Part shown: one piece after another, positions 50,879 through 52,088 of the stretch | How the letters are laid out: every line of letters starts with the position of its first letter | Numbering within the stretch: position 1 is the first letter of the stretch | Source of the DNA: Phycisphaerales bacterium | GTDB taxonomy: Bacteria; Planctomycetota; Phycisphaerae; UBA1845 | NCBI GenBank assembly: GCA_020639115.1 | Contig: JACKHG010000021.1 | Coordinates: forward strand, 1-52,088 | DNA: 52,088 bases | Reading direction: 5' to 3' | Notes under the pieces: generated by a model | Told to the model about the DNA's origin: nothing | Seen by the model: the letters and a program-made list of their open reading frames with translations, nothing else | Database searches by the model: none | Program-made: the position numbers and the translations under genes

Positions 50879-51531
50879 GCAAATGCGGTTGCTACATCTG
50901 TATCGCGATTGTGATTTATATGGTGGGGACCGCGTGCAGGAAGGATGGCGCAAATGCTACGGGCAACAACGGGGACGCCCATGTTTCTGCGGGCGCACGG
51001 AAAATAGATCAGATCTCGCTTGTCCCCACGTTGACCCTGAGGGACGTGGAGGAACATTGGGGGCCACCTGATCGTGAGGTTCCGCTGAACTTCCTGGTTG
51101 TGCGGTATCGTATGTCTGATGGCAGAGACTTGCTCCTCGTGTTCGACTGTATGTCGCCCCATGAACTCGTTCGTGCGGAGCGCATGGACGATCGAGGCGA
51201 GAAGGTGTCCGCAATATTCGAGGAAAGTCCGGAATCTCTCAGGATTCGGCACTCTTCCGCGCGCAAAGCAGACTGTGATGCCAGCACGAGACCGTGCAAA
51301 ACGAGGCGTCTGGAAGACTTGGCACTGACCGCCGATACGACGGAAAAGGAAATCATCGAAAAGTGGGGTCCGGCGGACTCTGTGGGCGGTTCAGGTGAAC
51401 GGTTTCCCGTTTTCATTCTGGACAACGGTGAGTCGGCGGTATTCTCTTTCGATCCCAGGAGCGGCAAGCTGCTCATGGCAGCTCACGCGGATGCATATTT
51501 CGGCGTGCTGAATACGTTATTTCCACAATGA
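50875..51531 (+). CDS. Hypothetical lipoprotein with a duplicated WGPxD domain
   Basis: 218 residues. A hydrophobic leader (YICIAIVIYMVGTAC) ends at Cys21, a lipobox-like site. Two related segments follow: LTLRDVEEHWGPPDRE with a strand pair LNFLVVRYRMSDGRDLLLVF, and TTEKEIIEKWGPADSV with FPVFILDNGESAVFSF. The helix..WGpPD..strand-turn-strand pattern is that of small two-copy beta-lactamase-inhibitor-like or SmpA-like folds. GGTGG precedes ATG 50875. Its base composition is clearly poorer in GC than its neighbours, which suggests later arrival. Function unknown. Confidence 0.72.
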   Translation: MSKCGCYICIAIVIYMVGTACRKDGANATGNNGDAHVSAGARKIDQISLVPTLTLRDVEEHWGPPDREVPLNFLVVRYRMSDGRDLLLVFDCMSPHELVRAERMDDRGEKVSAIFEESPESLRIRHSSARKADCDASTRPCKTRRLEDLALTADTTEKEIIEKWGPADSVGGSGERFPVFILDNGESAVFSFDPRSGKLLMAAHADAYFGVLNTLFPQ

Positions 51532-52088
51532 ACTGGTCGTGCATGCCGGAGGAATCATTGATCGGGGATGGCAAGAGCGGTCGCGGATCGTTCATGTCGT
51601 CGTTGCCCCTCCAGACTCCGGACCGCCCATCCTCCCGCCTGGCTGACCGCTGAAAGCTGACAACCGATAGCTCGCAATTTCTCTCAAAAAAACTCGCGCC
51701 AACCCCCGCCAATCATGAAGCGCCCGTCAAGTAGTACGAGGTAGTGAACGCGTGTGAGGGATGGACCACCCGCACCGCACAGCCGAGGAGGGGCAATCAT
51801 GAACTCCGGCGTATTTCCCGACCAGATGGCCCATTCGGTCAGCCACCTGCACTGCCGACGCGCGCCTGTCGGCGTCGCTCCCGCTCGCCAGTCCCTACGT
51901 CGCTCCGCCGCTTCGTGGCTCCGTCGCTCCCCCCGAATTCGTCACGCGTCATGCGTCATTCTGCATTCCCATTCCTCCGCGGCGGAGCCCTGGACCGCGC
52001 GCAAAAAAACTTCCGCCCCAAAGCCGTTTGCCAGTCCCACTGCAACCGCGGCGCTAGCGCCAACGCGGTTCACCCCGCGCCACGACTC
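51532..52088. other. 557-bp non-coding right end with repeat-like strings
   Basis: No supported gene. It holds quasi-periodic strings of the kinds seen elsewhere: CTCCAGACTCCGGACCG (near 51607), CTGAAAGCTGACAACCGATA (near 51650) and CGTCACGCGTCATGCGTCAT (near 51940). Confidence 0.5.

Overview
The window is GC-rich, densely coding bacterial DNA with no rRNA, tRNA or CRISPR that I can see. It most likely comes from a planctomycete (Planctomycetota). The signs are giant secreted proteins built of Cys/Asp/Asn repeats and dockerin-like ends, a TPR protein carrying two RNA polymerase alpha C-terminal domains, and many short intergenic repeat families. This is inference from gene content; no marker-gene tree was possible.

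Layout. (1) 1-12196 (+): an exopolysaccharide or O-antigen type operon with six or seven glycosyltransferases, a Wzx-like flippase, a Wzy/ligase-like membrane protein, a BioF2/FemAB-like acyltransferase and a PIG-L deacetylase. Many genes overlap by ATGA. It converges on an Alg13/Alg14-like (PssE/PssD) glycosyltransferase pair at 12201-13120 (-). (2) 13446-31433: an island of four very large secreted proteins. The outer two (13446-17303 on -, 26379-31433 on +) are paralogues with PKD-like, concanavalin-like, TSP3-like, BACON-like and beta-helix parts. Their C-terminal halves form a long inverted DNA repeat. The inner two (18031-22470 and 22823-25801, both -) share an N-terminal module of about 330 residues and carry DCNxNGxPDxC repeats. 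(3) 31734-33203: a CPBP membrane protease and an endonuclease III-like glycosylase. (4) 33305-39542: a Mu-like phage head module (terminase, portal, protease, head proteins, gp36/gp37-like) with no tail, integration or lysis genes. (5) 39857-48506: housekeeping genes (PrxQ/Bcp peroxiredoxin, pterin carbinolamine dehydratase, PurU, the TPR/alpha-CTD protein, a SpoIID-like lipoprotein, DNA polymerase I) with small hypothetical genes. (6) 48507-52088: repeats, two frame-broken genes and a lower-GC lipoprotein.

Many reading frames are broken by single-base indels, several of which fit loss of one base in C/G-rich context. The affected genes are a GT2 gene, the 26379-31433 gene, the phage portal, the SpoIID gene, polA motif B and two genes near 49 kb. 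Because polA is affected inside its catalytic core, residual sequencing error is a likely cause for many of them, although true decay of the 49 kb genes cannot be excluded.

Most intergenic spaces carry short dispersed repeats. These include a REP-like palindrome, elements with inverted ends, a 31-bp tandem repeat and several quasi-periodic purine-rich strings. Some also sit between the phage head genes, which suggests that module has been resident for a long time.
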